A program made the translations under genes and the position numbers. From positions 49,195 through 113,194 of the IMG/VR virus record IMGVR_UViG_3300045115_000211: a stretch of 64,000 nucleotides of DNA; one strand, given 5' to 3'. Shown here in pieces: positions 7,721-15,127 of this stretch. This DNA comes from a virus. Position 1 is the first letter of the stretch. Every line of letters starts with the position of its first letter. The notes beneath the pieces are model-generated. The model had not been told where the DNA came from, ran no database searches, and saw only the letters and a program-made list of their open reading frames with translations.

Positions 7721-8302
7721 ATGGGCGACGAGCACGAGTGGATGGGCAGGGTGGCCGGCGAGGCGAGGTTCGCCGCCAACCACAACGGCAGGGAGTGGTT
7801 CGAGACCAAGTTCGTCCCTTCCCTGCCCGAGGAGCACAGGGCGTTCGCCCTGGGGAAGCTGGCGGAGTACGAGCGGAGGCGCGCCAACGCGGGAGCGGCG
7901 GCAGGCGAGAAGCACGCCAGAAGCTGCCCCTACCGCCGCGCCGGGCTCGTGCCGATCCGGACCGTCCTGGCCAACGTGGGCGGACGCGTGGTCGTCGAGG
8001 GGAACGTGGTCAGTTGCGACTCGTGGCGCATCCACCTGTACGCCGCGAAGGGCGTCAGGTGCGCCCATTGCGGGATGGAGGGCACCACGTTCGCCGCCGA
8101 GAGGGCCAAGTCGCAGTCCACGCCCAAGTACCACCTCAACCTCTACCACGTCGCCGAGGGCGGCGAGGAGACCATGATCACGGTCGACCACATCGTGCCC
8201 AAGTCGAGGGGCGGCGGGAACCACGTCTCCAACCTCCAGCCCCTCTGCATCAAGTGCAACGGGCGCAAGGGCGACAGGATGCCGTCCGACGAGGCGGCAT
8301 AG
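7721..8302 (+). CDS. HNH endonuclease-domain protein
   Basis: 193 residues. The C-terminal ~60 residues hold a canonical HNH motif: DHIVPKSRGGGNH followed by NLQPLCIKCNGRKGDR, plus an upstream CAHCG knuckle (~residue 109) for structural zinc. HNH enzymes cut or nick DNA. GC and codon use match the neighbours, so it looks resident rather than freshly mobile. It sits 13 bases after the previous gene and 22 before the sigma gene. Confidence 0.75.
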   Translation: MGDEHEWMGRVAGEARFAANHNGREWFETKFVPSLPEEHRAFALGKLAEYERRRANAGAAAGEKHARSCPYRRAGLVPIRTVLANVGGRVVVEGNVVSCDSWRIHLYAAKGVRCAHCGMEGTTFAAERAKSQSTPKYHLNLYHVAEGGEETMITVDHIVPKSRGGGNHVSNLQPLCIKCNGRKGDRMPSDEAA

Positions 8303-8324
8303 GGAAAGGAAGCCTGGTGAAGCC

Positions 8325-8840
8325 GTGGACGACATGGGACTCGCTAGGGCCTTCGCGGAGTCCGATCCTGGGCTCAGGGTCTTCGTCCGGTCATGCCTGC
8401 GCGACGACTCCGACGCGGACGACGTCGTGCAGGAAGTCTGGCTCACGGTCGTCCGCAAGCTGCCGTCGTACGACAGCTCAAGGTCGTTCAGGGCATGGGT
8501 CTTCGGCATCGCGAGGATGCAGGTGCTCAAGTGGCGCCAGTCCAAGGCCAGGCGCCGGGAGTTCGCCGTGCCGGACGAGACCATCGCCCAGATGTCGCAG
8601 GCCGTCGAGGACGGGCCTGTCGGGCCCAGCGCGTGCGAGGACGCCATACGCAGGTGCCTCGAAAGGATGGGCGGAAGGCCGAGGGAGATGCTGCGCCTCA
8701 AGTACGCCGTCGGGCTGAAGTCGGCCGAGATCGCCAGGAGGCTGGGGATGACGTCGGGGGCGGTGGACATGGGGCTGACGAGGGCCCGCAGGGCCCTGCG
8801 CGCGGCGGTCACGGGCATGTTGAGGAGGGAGGGGGAATGA
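8325..8840 (+). CDS. ECF-type RNA polymerase sigma factor
   Basis: 171 residues. Region 2 is clear: DADDVVQEVWL (~30-40) and FRAWVFGIARMQVLKWRQ (~55-72); region 4 HTH follows: REMLRLKYAVGL, SAEIARRLGMTSGAVDMGLTRARRAL (~128-160). There is no region 1 or 3, as expected for ECF sigmas. The wording of regions 2 and 4 resembles the ECF family common in Planctomycetes and Verrucomicrobia. It would redirect host RNA polymerase. Start GTG 8325 (ATG 8334 possible); overlaps the next gene by ATGA. Confidence 0.85.
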   Translation: MDDMGLARAFAESDPGLRVFVRSCLRDDSDADDVVQEVWLTVVRKLPSYDSSRSFRAWVFGIARMQVLKWRQSKARRREFAVPDETIAQMSQAVEDGPVGPSACEDAIRRCLERMGGRPREMLRLKYAVGLKSAEIARRLGMTSGAVDMGLTRARRALRAAVTGMLRREGE

Positions 8841-9316
8841 GCATCGCTGTTTTCGGGGACATCGTCGAGGGCAACGGCAGGACGATCCGGCAGAACAACA
8901 TGGCAAGGGCGCACGCCATCCCGCTGGGGGCGTTCGTGGAGATCGACTGCCCGGACGTCCCGGAGTGGCACGGGTGCCGCCTGTTCGTCGTCAGGCACGA
9001 CAGGGACTGCGACGGGACCCCCCTCTATTCCCTCGGGAAGAAGGGCGAGGACAACCCCTATGCCCTCCGGCTCAACCAGTGCAACGGGTGGAGCGAGGAA
9101 AGCCTGAAGGTCGTCAGGAACCCGCAGGAGGAGACATGCAAAGGAAGTGCGTCTGCAACGGCGGCGGCCATATGTGGTACGCCGACTCGTTCGACAAGGA
9201 CAACGGCAAGCCTTGCTCGTGGTGCAATCCCGCAGGGCTTGCCAAAAAGCACGGCGGCAGGCTTGGCGAGATCAGCGTCTGCGGCGTGTGGTCGGGGGCC
9301 AAGAGCCACAGGCTGA
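8837..9316 (+). CDS. Unrecognised protein, probable lost stop near 9130
   Basis: Starts at ATGA overlapping the sigma gene with GGAGGGGG upstream. About the first 98 residues (MSIAVFGDIVEGN ... VVRNPQEE) look like real protein; after that the frame runs for ~60 residues through the well-supported gene at 9136 and becomes a low-quality Ala/Thr/Arg-rich sequence. A base indel or lost stop at the usual overlap point is the simplest explanation. Function unknown. Confidence 0.5.
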   Translation: MSIAVFGDIVEGNGRTIRQNNMARAHAIPLGAFVEIDCPDVPEWHGCRLFVVRHDRDCDGTPLYSLGKKGEDNPYALRLNQCNGWSEESLKVVRNPQEETCKGSASATAAAICGTPTRSTRTTASLARGAIPQGLPKSTAAGLARSASAACGRGPRATG

Positions 9317-9456
9317 CCGCCAGGTACGCCTGCGGATGCTCCTCCGCGATCCACGGGAACGGGCACCTGTCCCGCAAGCCGACGAGGATGCCGACCCTGT
9401 GCGCCAGGCACAAGAAGCCCATGACGTCGTTCCGCGAGTCGATGGTGATGGAGTGA
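9136..9456 (+). CDS. Cys-rich 106-aa zinc-binding protein
   Basis: The ATG follows CAGGAGGAGAC, a strong ribosome site. CVCNGGGH, CSWC, CGVW, CGCSS and CARHKK supply several Cys/His ligands, suggesting one or two zinc sites. It overlaps the next gene by one base of the stop (TGATG). Function unknown. Confidence 0.6.
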   Translation: MQRKCVCNGGGHMWYADSFDKDNGKPCSWCNPAGLAKKHGGRLGEISVCGVWSGAKSHRLTARYACGCSSAIHGNGHLSRKPTRMPTLCARHKKPMTSFRESMVME

Positions 9457-9677
9457 TGCGACCGGAAGGTGGAATCAGGAAGGGGACGCGTGTCCGGGTG
9501 CTGCTGGACGGCGAGGACGAGCCTTGCCTCGGCGAGCTGCTTGAGTCCCACGTCCAGGGATCCGAGGACATGACCCACTCCACGTCCATCCTGCTCGACG
9601 ACGGGAGGGTCGTCCAGTCCGACGGGTGCTGCTGGCTGCCTTGCAACCAGCTCGCCCCTTTGCCGTTGACTCCGTGA
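9456..9677 (+). CDS. Unrecognised 73-aa protein
   Basis: Starts at TGATG coupled to the previous gene. A beta-rich small protein with an SH3-like look (GTRVRVLLDGEDEPCLGELLE then TSILLDDGRVVQ). The 3' end contains the -35 of the promoter at 9666. Confidence 0.5.
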   Translation: MRPEGGIRKGTRVRVLLDGEDEPCLGELLESHVQGSEDMTHSTSILLDDGRVVQSDGCCWLPCNQLAPLPLTP

Positions 9678-9694
9678 CGGTATTCCGCTATGAT
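9666..9694 (+). promoter_or_regulatory. Promoter TTGACT-17-TATGAT
   Basis: -35 TTGACT 9666-9671 and -10 TATGAT 9689-9694; 17-bp spacer. It drives the 9724 operon that leads to the CoaB-like gene. Confidence 0.75.
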
Positions 9695-9723
9695 GTCGTT
9701 GCCCTGAAGGAGGGGAACCGAAC

Positions 9724-10359
9724 ATGAAGACGGCAGAATACGCGATCGACCGCAAGGAGTTCGAGAGGTTCTGGGAGCGCGTCCAGAAGGAGGCCAAGCG
9801 CCTCTTCCCGGACGACAGCGGCGGCTCGCGCGTCGAGGTCAGGATGCGCGACTGCACCCGGGAGACAAGCACCGACGGGCTGCCCGTGCCCCACGCTCAC
9901 AACATCGAGACGGACGTCGAGTGGCGCGCCGCCATCGGCTACCTGTCCTGCAACGCCAAGTCCGCCGCCGAGCGCCTCGACACGTACCTGCGCCTGCACG
10001 ACATGGAGAGGCGAGCGGCCGAAGGCAAGGCGGCCCTCGCCAGCGAGTTCGAGGCCCTCGCCCAGTCCCTCGGGGTCACGATCCGCTTCGGAATTCGGCC
10101 TGTCCTGCCGAAAGGAACGACGTGGGATCACGCCCCGTTCGGCTCCTCGCGCACGGTGGCTGGGCACCCGTCCTCCTTCAGTTGCGACAACCTCTGGGAG
10201 TACCGCGATGGCGACCGCAAGAAGATGGTGGCCTGGGCGAAGGACGGGATTTCCGCCGTCCTCAAGACGGGCGGGGCGACTCCCAAGTTCTTCCTGATCG
10301 AGCCTCACGAGTCGTCGGGGTCGCTGTGGGCGTCCGTCGCCAAGGAGACGCAGGCATGA
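9724..10359 (+). CDS. Unrecognised 211-aa protein
   Basis: ATG with AAGGAGG about 11 bases upstream. An alpha/beta protein starting with a helical EFERFWERVQKEAKRLFP; no domain recognised. First gene of the operon with the CoaB-, Pth2- and CoaC-like genes. Confidence 0.6.
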   Translation: MKTAEYAIDRKEFERFWERVQKEAKRLFPDDSGGSRVEVRMRDCTRETSTDGLPVPHAHNIETDVEWRAAIGYLSCNAKSAAERLDTYLRLHDMERRAAEGKAALASEFEALAQSLGVTIRFGIRPVLPKGTTWDHAPFGSSRTVAGHPSSFSCDNLWEYRDGDRKKMVAWAKDGISAVLKTGGATPKFFLIEPHESSGSLWASVAKETQA

Positions 10360-10523
10360 AGGTCCACATCGTCAGGATGTACGGGAACGTCGAGGCCATC
10401 TGCGACAACGAGGCCGACGTCGGGCGCATCAGGAGGGAACTCCTGGAAGGCGAGGAGCTCAAGGAAGACATCGTCGAGGTCGAGACTGTCGAGACGAACC
10501 AGGTCATCGGAGACCACGGATGA
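10356..10523 (+). CDS. Unrecognised 55-aa acidic protein
   Basis: ATGA overlap with the gene before and after. MKVHIVRMYG start, then a very acidic helix (LLEGEELKEDIVEVETVE). Too small to assign. Confidence 0.5.
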   Translation: MKVHIVRMYGNVEAICDNEADVGRIRRELLEGEELKEDIVEVETVETNQVIGDHG

Positions 10524-11311
10524 AGGTACTGCTGACGAGCGGAGGGACGCGTACGGCGATCGATGCGGTGCGCCATGTGGGCAACATGTCCTCTGGCACC
10601 TTCGGGAACCACCTCTGCAGGGCGTTCCTTGAGGCTGGCCACGACGTGACGTTCCTGTACGCCAAGGGCAGCAAGTGCCCGCACGAGCTGCGTCTGTCGC
10701 TTGGGCAGGCATTGCTGGAACCCCAAAGCGACGACTGGACGTCCTGTGTCCAGCACGGTCTTGGCGATCTCGTGGCGGAACAGTTCGGCTTCCTGGCGTC
10801 GTGCCGGGACAGGTATCGCCCCACTTGGTACGACAACTTTGACGGCTACGCCGCCGAATTGTTCCGGCTCATCGGGAGCGTCCGCCCCGACATCGTCGTC
10901 CTGGCCGCCGCCGTGAGCGACTACGCCCCCGTCAAGGCGGAGGGCAAGATCAGCTCCGAGCTGGACGAGATGACGATACGGCTGGAGAAGACCCCGAAGC
11001 TCATCCGCAAGGTCAAGGATGTCCTGCCGGAATGCTTCCTCGTCGGGTTCAAGCTCCTCGTCGACAGCACGCAGGAGCAACTCGAAGCCGCGATGGCGGA
11101 CCAGATGGCGAAGGCGAGGACGGACATGGTGGTCGGCAACGACCTGCGGGACATCAAGGCCGCGAGGCACGTCCTGACGATCCTCGGGATCGACCAGCTC
11201 TTCTACCGGTTCGATCCTATGCCGGGCGCCGAGCTGGCGAGGGAACTGGCGGAGGAGATCACGACGCAGGCGAGGACGCTCCGCGGCGAGCACCGCCGCA
11301 TCGGGGCGTAG
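10520..11311 (+). CDS. coaB: CoaB-like phosphopantothenoylcysteine synthetase
   Basis: 263 residues matching the CoaB half of bacterial CoaBC: TSGGTRTAIDAVRHVGNMSS near the N-terminus (nucleotide site), VSDYAPVKAEGKI (~residues 133-145) carrying the conserved Asp and Lys, and LIRKVKDVLPECFLVGFKL. CoaB couples 4'-phosphopantothenate with cysteine using CTP in the cytoplasm. Here it is a separate gene; a CoaC-like protein lies 0.9 kb downstream. It overlaps the preceding gene by ATGA. Catalytic competence is likely but untested. Confidence 0.85.
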   Translation: MKVLLTSGGTRTAIDAVRHVGNMSSGTFGNHLCRAFLEAGHDVTFLYAKGSKCPHELRLSLGQALLEPQSDDWTSCVQHGLGDLVAEQFGFLASCRDRYRPTWYDNFDGYAAELFRLIGSVRPDIVVLAAAVSDYAPVKAEGKISSELDEMTIRLEKTPKLIRKVKDVLPECFLVGFKLLVDSTQEQLEAAMADQMAKARTDMVVGNDLRDIKAARHVLTILGIDQLFYRFDPMPGAELARELAEEITTQARTLRGEHRRIGA

Positions 11312-11321
11312 GAGGACGACG

Positions 11322-11525
11322 ATGGCATTCACGTGCAAGGATTGTGCGCCAGAGAGCGCCGGATGGCTGTTCGACTTGGCGATGGGTGTCAGCCGTGGAC
11401 CGTGCGAGGACTGCGGCAGGGTCTCCGACTGCATCGACTGGCACGGGGACTCGCGTTCCACCGGCGACAAGCCGAAGGGAGAACCCCTTGACGCGCACAG
11501 GTACGACAGCCGCGAGGACGAATGA
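11322..11525 (+). CDS. Small zinc-binding protein, 67 aa
   Basis: ATG after GGAGGACGACG. CKDC near the N-terminus and CEDC ~24 residues later give a probable zinc ribbon. Operonic with coaB; overlaps the next gene by ATGA. Confidence 0.55.
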   Translation: MAFTCKDCAPESAGWLFDLAMGVSRGPCEDCGRVSDCIDWHGDSRSTGDKPKGEPLDAHRYDSREDE

Positions 11526-11767
11526 GCCCGAAGCTCGACAGGAAGGACTGGCCCAAGCCGCCTCCGTTCGTGAGGCCGGACAGCCTGTGGCTGGTCGTCT
11601 ACGAGTGCCGGTACGACGTGATCAGGGTGTCGCCCCAGGGGGACGGGTTCTTCGCGCCGGGCCAGGACGTCCTGTGGGGGTTCAGCAGCGTGACGGAGTG
11701 GGTCAGGGAGATCGTGCCGCCGGGCGAGGAGGCTGCGAGGGCGGCGTGCCCGAGGTGCGGATGCTAG
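11522..11767 (+). CDS. 81-aa protein with C-terminal zinc knuckle
   Basis: Starts by ATGA overlap. A Pro-rich N-terminus, a beta-rich core (LWLVVYECRYDVIRVSPQG) and a terminal CPRCGC. Function unknown. The 64 bases after it hold only a 24-codon frame (11771-11845) that I do not regard as supported. Confidence 0.5.
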   Translation: MSPKLDRKDWPKPPPFVRPDSLWLVVYECRYDVIRVSPQGDGFFAPGQDVLWGFSSVTEWVREIVPPGEEAARAACPRCGC

Positions 11768-11831
11768 GCGATGGACCCCTTCGGGATGGGCGTCGTGGTA
11801 CACGACATCGGGAAATGCGGAGGGATCAGGG

Positions 11832-12236
11832 ATGTCAAGCACTAGGATGGCGATAGTCGTACGGCGTGACCTGAACATGCCGCCGGGGCTGCTGGCGGCG
11901 CAGGTCCTGCACGTGGGGATGCTGTTCGTGCAGGACTCATGGAAGGTGTGCCGCCACGAACTCGGCGAAGACCGGTATTCCCTTGAGTTCGAGCCTGGCG
12001 AATGCGAGTGGATACAGCAGCCATACGTCGCCGTGCTAGGCGTGGACACGCCCGAGGAGCTCGCGGCCGTCCAGAAGATGGGCGAGGACGAGAAGTTGCC
12101 CGTGAGGGTTTGGAAGGACGTCATACCGTCCAAGGTCCTCGAAGGGCGCGTTCTGGAGTGCGTGGTCGGCATATCCATCGGGCCCGCCGACTCCGACCGG
12201 ATCAGGAAGGCGACGGGGACGCTGCCGCTGTTCTGA
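11832..12236 (+). CDS. Pth2-family peptidyl-tRNA hydrolase-like protein
   Basis: 134 residues with the Pth2 layout: IVVRRDLNMPPGLLAAQVLH at ~8-27 (family pattern RxDLxMxxGkxAAQxxHA) and a C-terminal VVGISIGPADSDRIRKATG (family GPA...ID.VTG). Pth2 enzymes, typical of archaea and eukaryotes, release peptides from peptidyl-tRNA. A phage copy could rescue stalled translation or act as a dehydrogenase-like adaptor. AGGGATCAGGG upstream is a weak ribosome site. Confidence 0.75.
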   Translation: MSSTRMAIVVRRDLNMPPGLLAAQVLHVGMLFVQDSWKVCRHELGEDRYSLEFEPGECEWIQQPYVAVLGVDTPEELAAVQKMGEDEKLPVRVWKDVIPSKVLEGRVLECVVGISIGPADSDRIRKATGTLPLF

Positions 12237-12246
12237 GGAGGACGAC

Positions 12247-13404
12247 ATGAAGGTGCTGGTGGGCATGACCGGGAGCGTGGCGACGACCATAGCCCCCAAG
12301 ATCGTCAAGGCGATCGAGGATGGCGTCCCACTTCTGGACTCCGTCGAGGTCGTGATGACCGACAAGGCCCAGATGTTCTTCGGGGCGGATGCCCTGCGGC
12401 GTCAGGCTGGGGTCAGGGTCTACACGGAGCGGGACGAGTGGATATGGAGCAGGAGAGAGCACCCGAACTTCAACAGCCCATACCCCATCCCACCCGAGGA
12501 CAAGTGGCAGAAGGGAGACCCCATCCTGCACGTCGAGCTCGCCAAGCGGTCGTCCTGCCTCGTCATCGCCCCGGCGTCGGCCAACACCCTAGGCAAGATG
12601 GCGCACGGCATCTGCGACAACCTCCTGACGTCCGTGTTCCTCGCGTGGCGGAGGAGCCGCCCCGTCGTCGTCGCCCCGTCGATGAACTCCCACATGTGGT
12701 CGTCCCCCGTTGTGCAGGCCAGCCTCAAGGACCTGCGGGCGACGAACCCCAACATCGTCGTCGTGCCTCCCGTCGAGAAGGAACTCGCGTGCGGGGACGT
12801 GGGGGTCGGGGCGCTCGCCGACGCGGGCGACATAGCCAAGGCGGTGGCTTGCGCCCTGCGCTGGGACTTCCCCCTTCCGGAGACGACCTGCCCTGGCATC
12901 CCCGTCGGGAACCACCTCGGCTCGTTCGGGATCGTCCGCCGGCATGGCAAGCGCCATTGCGGGGTCGACCTGTACTGCCGGAACGGGACGATGGTCACGG
13001 CGGTCGAGCCCGGGGTCGTCGTCGCCATCGATGGCTTCACCGGGGCGTCCGTCGGCTCGCCATGGTGGAACGAGACCAAGGCGGTCAAGGTGGAGGGGGC
13101 GAGCGGGGTCGTCTGCTACGGTGAAATCAGGCCGTACTTGAGCCTCAAGGTCGGCGACATGCTCGGCAGGGGAGACCCCTTGGGGCAGGTGGAGCAGGTC
13201 CTGCCGGACGGACAGTTGCGCGGCGACATCCCCGGCCACTCGCTATCGATGCTCCACATCCAGCTCTACGAGCATGGCCGCGTCCACAAGGACGAGTCGT
13301 GGCTGGAGGGGCAGCCCCAGCCCGGCGGCGTCCTCGACCCCACGCCCTTCCTGCTGGACTGCTGGAAGGGCCTGACGCTGGACATGCCGGAGGCAAAGGC
13401 GTGA
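12247..13404 (+). CDS. coaC: CoaC-like phosphopantothenoylcysteine decarboxylase fused to an M23 peptidase-like domain
   Basis: Residues 1-~205 are a flavoprotein of the HFCD/CoaC family: active His95 in HVELAK, PASANT at 109-114, PSMNSHMW at 144-151 and Cys182 in ACGDVGVG, so all the residues known to be needed are present. CoaC decarboxylates 4'-phosphopantothenoylcysteine. Residues ~218-375 resemble M23 (LytM) metallopeptidases: RHCGVD (His237, Asp241) and MLHIQLY (His337), the last resembling the MLHFELY variant of HxH. This fusion is unfamiliar to me. GAGGAGGACGAC precedes the ATG. Confidence 0.8.
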   Translation: MKVLVGMTGSVATTIAPKIVKAIEDGVPLLDSVEVVMTDKAQMFFGADALRRQAGVRVYTERDEWIWSRREHPNFNSPYPIPPEDKWQKGDPILHVELAKRSSCLVIAPASANTLGKMAHGICDNLLTSVFLAWRRSRPVVVAPSMNSHMWSSPVVQASLKDLRATNPNIVVVPPVEKELACGDVGVGALADAGDIAKAVACALRWDFPLPETTCPGIPVGNHLGSFGIVRRHGKRHCGVDLYCRNGTMVTAVEPGVVVAIDGFTGASVGSPWWNETKAVKVEGASGVVCYGEIRPYLSLKVGDMLGRGDPLGQVEQVLPDGQLRGDIPGHSLSMLHIQLYEHGRVHKDESWLEGQPQPGGVLDPTPFLLDCWKGLTLDMPEAKA

Positions 13405-13544
13405 ACATCCTGATCATCGCAAGGCACAGGATGCGGTACTGGTGGCGCAGGTCAGTTAAGGCCTTGGGGTTCTGCCCAGATTGCTGGAGCATCCTGAACT
13501 ACACGACGAGGGGCAGGCCGATATGCCCGAGGTGCGGGAGGTAG
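13401..13544 (+). CDS. 47-aa zinc-ribbon protein
   Basis: GTG start overlapping the coaC stop (GTGA). A basic amphipathic N-terminus (RHRMRYWWRRS) is followed by CPDC and CPRC, a minimal zinc ribbon, possibly a nucleic-acid binder. Confidence 0.5.
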   Translation: MNILIIARHRMRYWWRRSVKALGFCPDCWSILNYTTRGRPICPRCGR

Positions 13545-13762
13545 ACCTCCACGTGAAGTGGCACGGCAAACGGTTGCGTGGCGTGACGCGGTGGGAAGTC
13601 CGGCATTCCGAGGGCGCTGACCACGGTCTGCGCCCGCAGAGGTTCGGTTCGCGACGCGAAGCAGTGCTCCGCGCCCGCGAGTGGAACAAGGACTTTCCGG
13701 GACACGTCGTGTGCCCGGTGTTGCCACACGCCCAGCCTCGCCCTGTTCGTCACATCAAATGA
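13523..13762 (+). CDS. Unrecognised 79-aa basic protein
   Basis: Overlaps the previous gene by 22 bases; ATG after GGCAGGCCGAT. It has a WHGKRLRGVTRWEVR core and a basic C-terminus. Role unknown. Confidence 0.4.
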   Translation: MPEVREVDLHVKWHGKRLRGVTRWEVRHSEGADHGLRPQRFGSRREAVLRAREWNKDFPGHVVCPVLPHAQPRPVRHIK

Positions 13763-13812
13763 GACAGACGCAGCGGTCAGGACATGCCGCGCCGAAGCGA
13801 AAGGAAACGGGG

Positions 13813-14058
13813 ATGAGAAAGCACACGGTCAAGGTGACGGTGTCTGGGTCGAGGGGGACAGGGCTCACGACGATCGCCGAAGTTATCCGCCAGGCCCTTG
13901 AGCAGGCCGACTTCGAGTGCGAGGTCTCGTCGGGATTGCAGAGGGAGTTCGACGACCTTCCCGGCGGCTCCTTCGACCTTCGCTGCGGCGCCGTCAGGGA
14001 AAAGACCATGGTCGTCATCGGGGAACTCGCCTGCCGCCCTGGCAAGGCGGGGAAGTAG
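13813..14058 (+). CDS. 81-aa protein with degenerate P-loop
   Basis: ATG after GGAAACGGGG. KVTVSGSRGTGLTTIAEVIRQALEQADFECEV has the strand-loop-helix spacing of a Walker A NTPase (normally GxxGxGKT), but the Lys is replaced by Leu (GTGLTT), so nucleotide hydrolysis is unlikely. Only the first Rossmann-like unit is present. Function unknown. Confidence 0.55.
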   Translation: MRKHTVKVTVSGSRGTGLTTIAEVIRQALEQADFECEVSSGLQREFDDLPGGSFDLRCGAVREKTMVVIGELACRPGKAGK

Positions 14059-14060
14059 GC

Positions 14061-14432
14061 ATGGGCTGCATCGAATATCCCGACATGCCGGCCGACGTCG
14101 TGCCAGACAAGTGCAGGTCGTGCGACGGGCATTGCTGCAAGATATACGCCGACCACGATCACGGAGGCGGCAGGCCGTGGACGGTGTGGTTCGAGGAGTG
14201 GTGCGAGAACTGGCTCGCCGAGTTCGCCGCGACGGAGGCCGACAAGCGCTTCGTCCCGTTGTTCGATCCGCTTGAGGTCCACATGGGAGGCAACGAGCAT
14301 ATGCTCGCCGACCTGCGGGCGAGGGGCATCGATCCTGACTCGTGCCAGTACCGGGGACAGTCGGGATGCTTGCTTCCGAGGGAGTTCCGACCGAAGGTGT
14401 GCAGGCTGTATGTCTGCAAGGAGGCTCAATGA
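14061..14432 (+). CDS. Cysteine-cluster protein resembling the YkgJ/CxxCxxCC family
   Basis: 123 residues. CRSCDGHCCKIYA at ~17-29 and the C-terminal pair GCLLPREFRPKVCRLYVC are the arrangement of the putative zinc/iron-chelating cysteine-cluster family (CxxCxxxCC ... RPxxCRxyPC). Function of that family is unclear. It overlaps the PLD gene by ATGA. Confidence 0.65.
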   Translation: MGCIEYPDMPADVVPDKCRSCDGHCCKIYADHDHGGGRPWTVWFEEWCENWLAEFAATEADKRFVPLFDPLEVHMGGNEHMLADLRARGIDPDSCQYRGQSGCLLPREFRPKVCRLYVCKEAQ

Positions 14433-15073
14433 AAGAAGTTGTTGAGGCGCGGGCGACCATGAAGGTCCGCAACTTCATGCAAGGGGCGGCGATAGGGGTT
14501 CTTCTTCTTTCGATCGTCGTTGGCGTGCTGTGCGCCATCGGGAACGACCGCCGCAAGGCGACCGCCAGGGGCGTCAGGGTCGGATCGTCGAGCCTGTCCG
14601 TCAAGTTCTCCCCCAAGGGCGGCTGCGCCGACGCCATCGTGGCGGAGATCGGCAAGGCGAAGGAGTCCGTCCTCGTGCTCGCCTACTCGTTCACGTCGCG
14701 GCCCATCTTCGCCGCCCTGCTGGAGGCCAAGAGGAGAGGGATCGACGTCAAGGTCGTCGTGGACGGCGGCCAACTGGAGGTGAGGTCGCTGGTCTGGGAG
14801 TCCTACTCCAACGGCATACCGACGCTCGTGGACTGCAGGCACGCGATAGCCCACAACAAGGTGATCGTCATCGACGACAGGGTGGTCATCACGGGGTCGT
14901 TCAACTTCTCGGCGGCGGCCGAGAACAGCAACGCCGAGAACCTCCTCGTCATCAGGTCGAAGGACGTCGCGGCGCTGTACGGGTCGAACTGGGCCGAGCA
15001 CGCTGGGCACTCCGTGGCGCCGATGGGAGTATCCGACAGGCCGAAGAGGCGCACCATCGAGGAGCAGGAATAA
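14429..15073 (+). CDS. Phospholipase D-superfamily nuclease/phosphodiesterase with membrane anchor
   Basis: 214 residues. A hydrophobic segment at ~18-38 (AIGVLLLSIVVGVLCAIG) is a signal-anchor. One HKD motif, HNKVIVIDD at 142-150 followed by GSFNFS, is typical of single-motif Nuc-type PLD enzymes that act as dimers on DNA or phospholipid. Anchoring puts the domain at or outside the cell membrane. Could degrade DNA at the envelope or affect phospholipids (inference). Confidence 0.8.
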   Translation: MKEVVEARATMKVRNFMQGAAIGVLLLSIVVGVLCAIGNDRRKATARGVRVGSSSLSVKFSPKGGCADAIVAEIGKAKESVLVLAYSFTSRPIFAALLEAKRRGIDVKVVVDGGQLEVRSLVWESYSNGIPTLVDCRHAIAHNKVIVIDDRVVITGSFNFSAAAENSNAENLLVIRSKDVAALYGSNWAEHAGHSVAPMGVSDRPKRRTIEEQE

Positions 15074-15127
15074 TGTTTTCAGGAGCAACTTGCAGGGATT
15101 ACAGTCCTTGTTGCCGAATACAAGGAC

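Noticed and set aside
11771-11845. 24-codon frame MDPFGMGVVVHDIGKC...
   Set aside because: No ribosome site, overlaps the Pth2 start, and too short to support.
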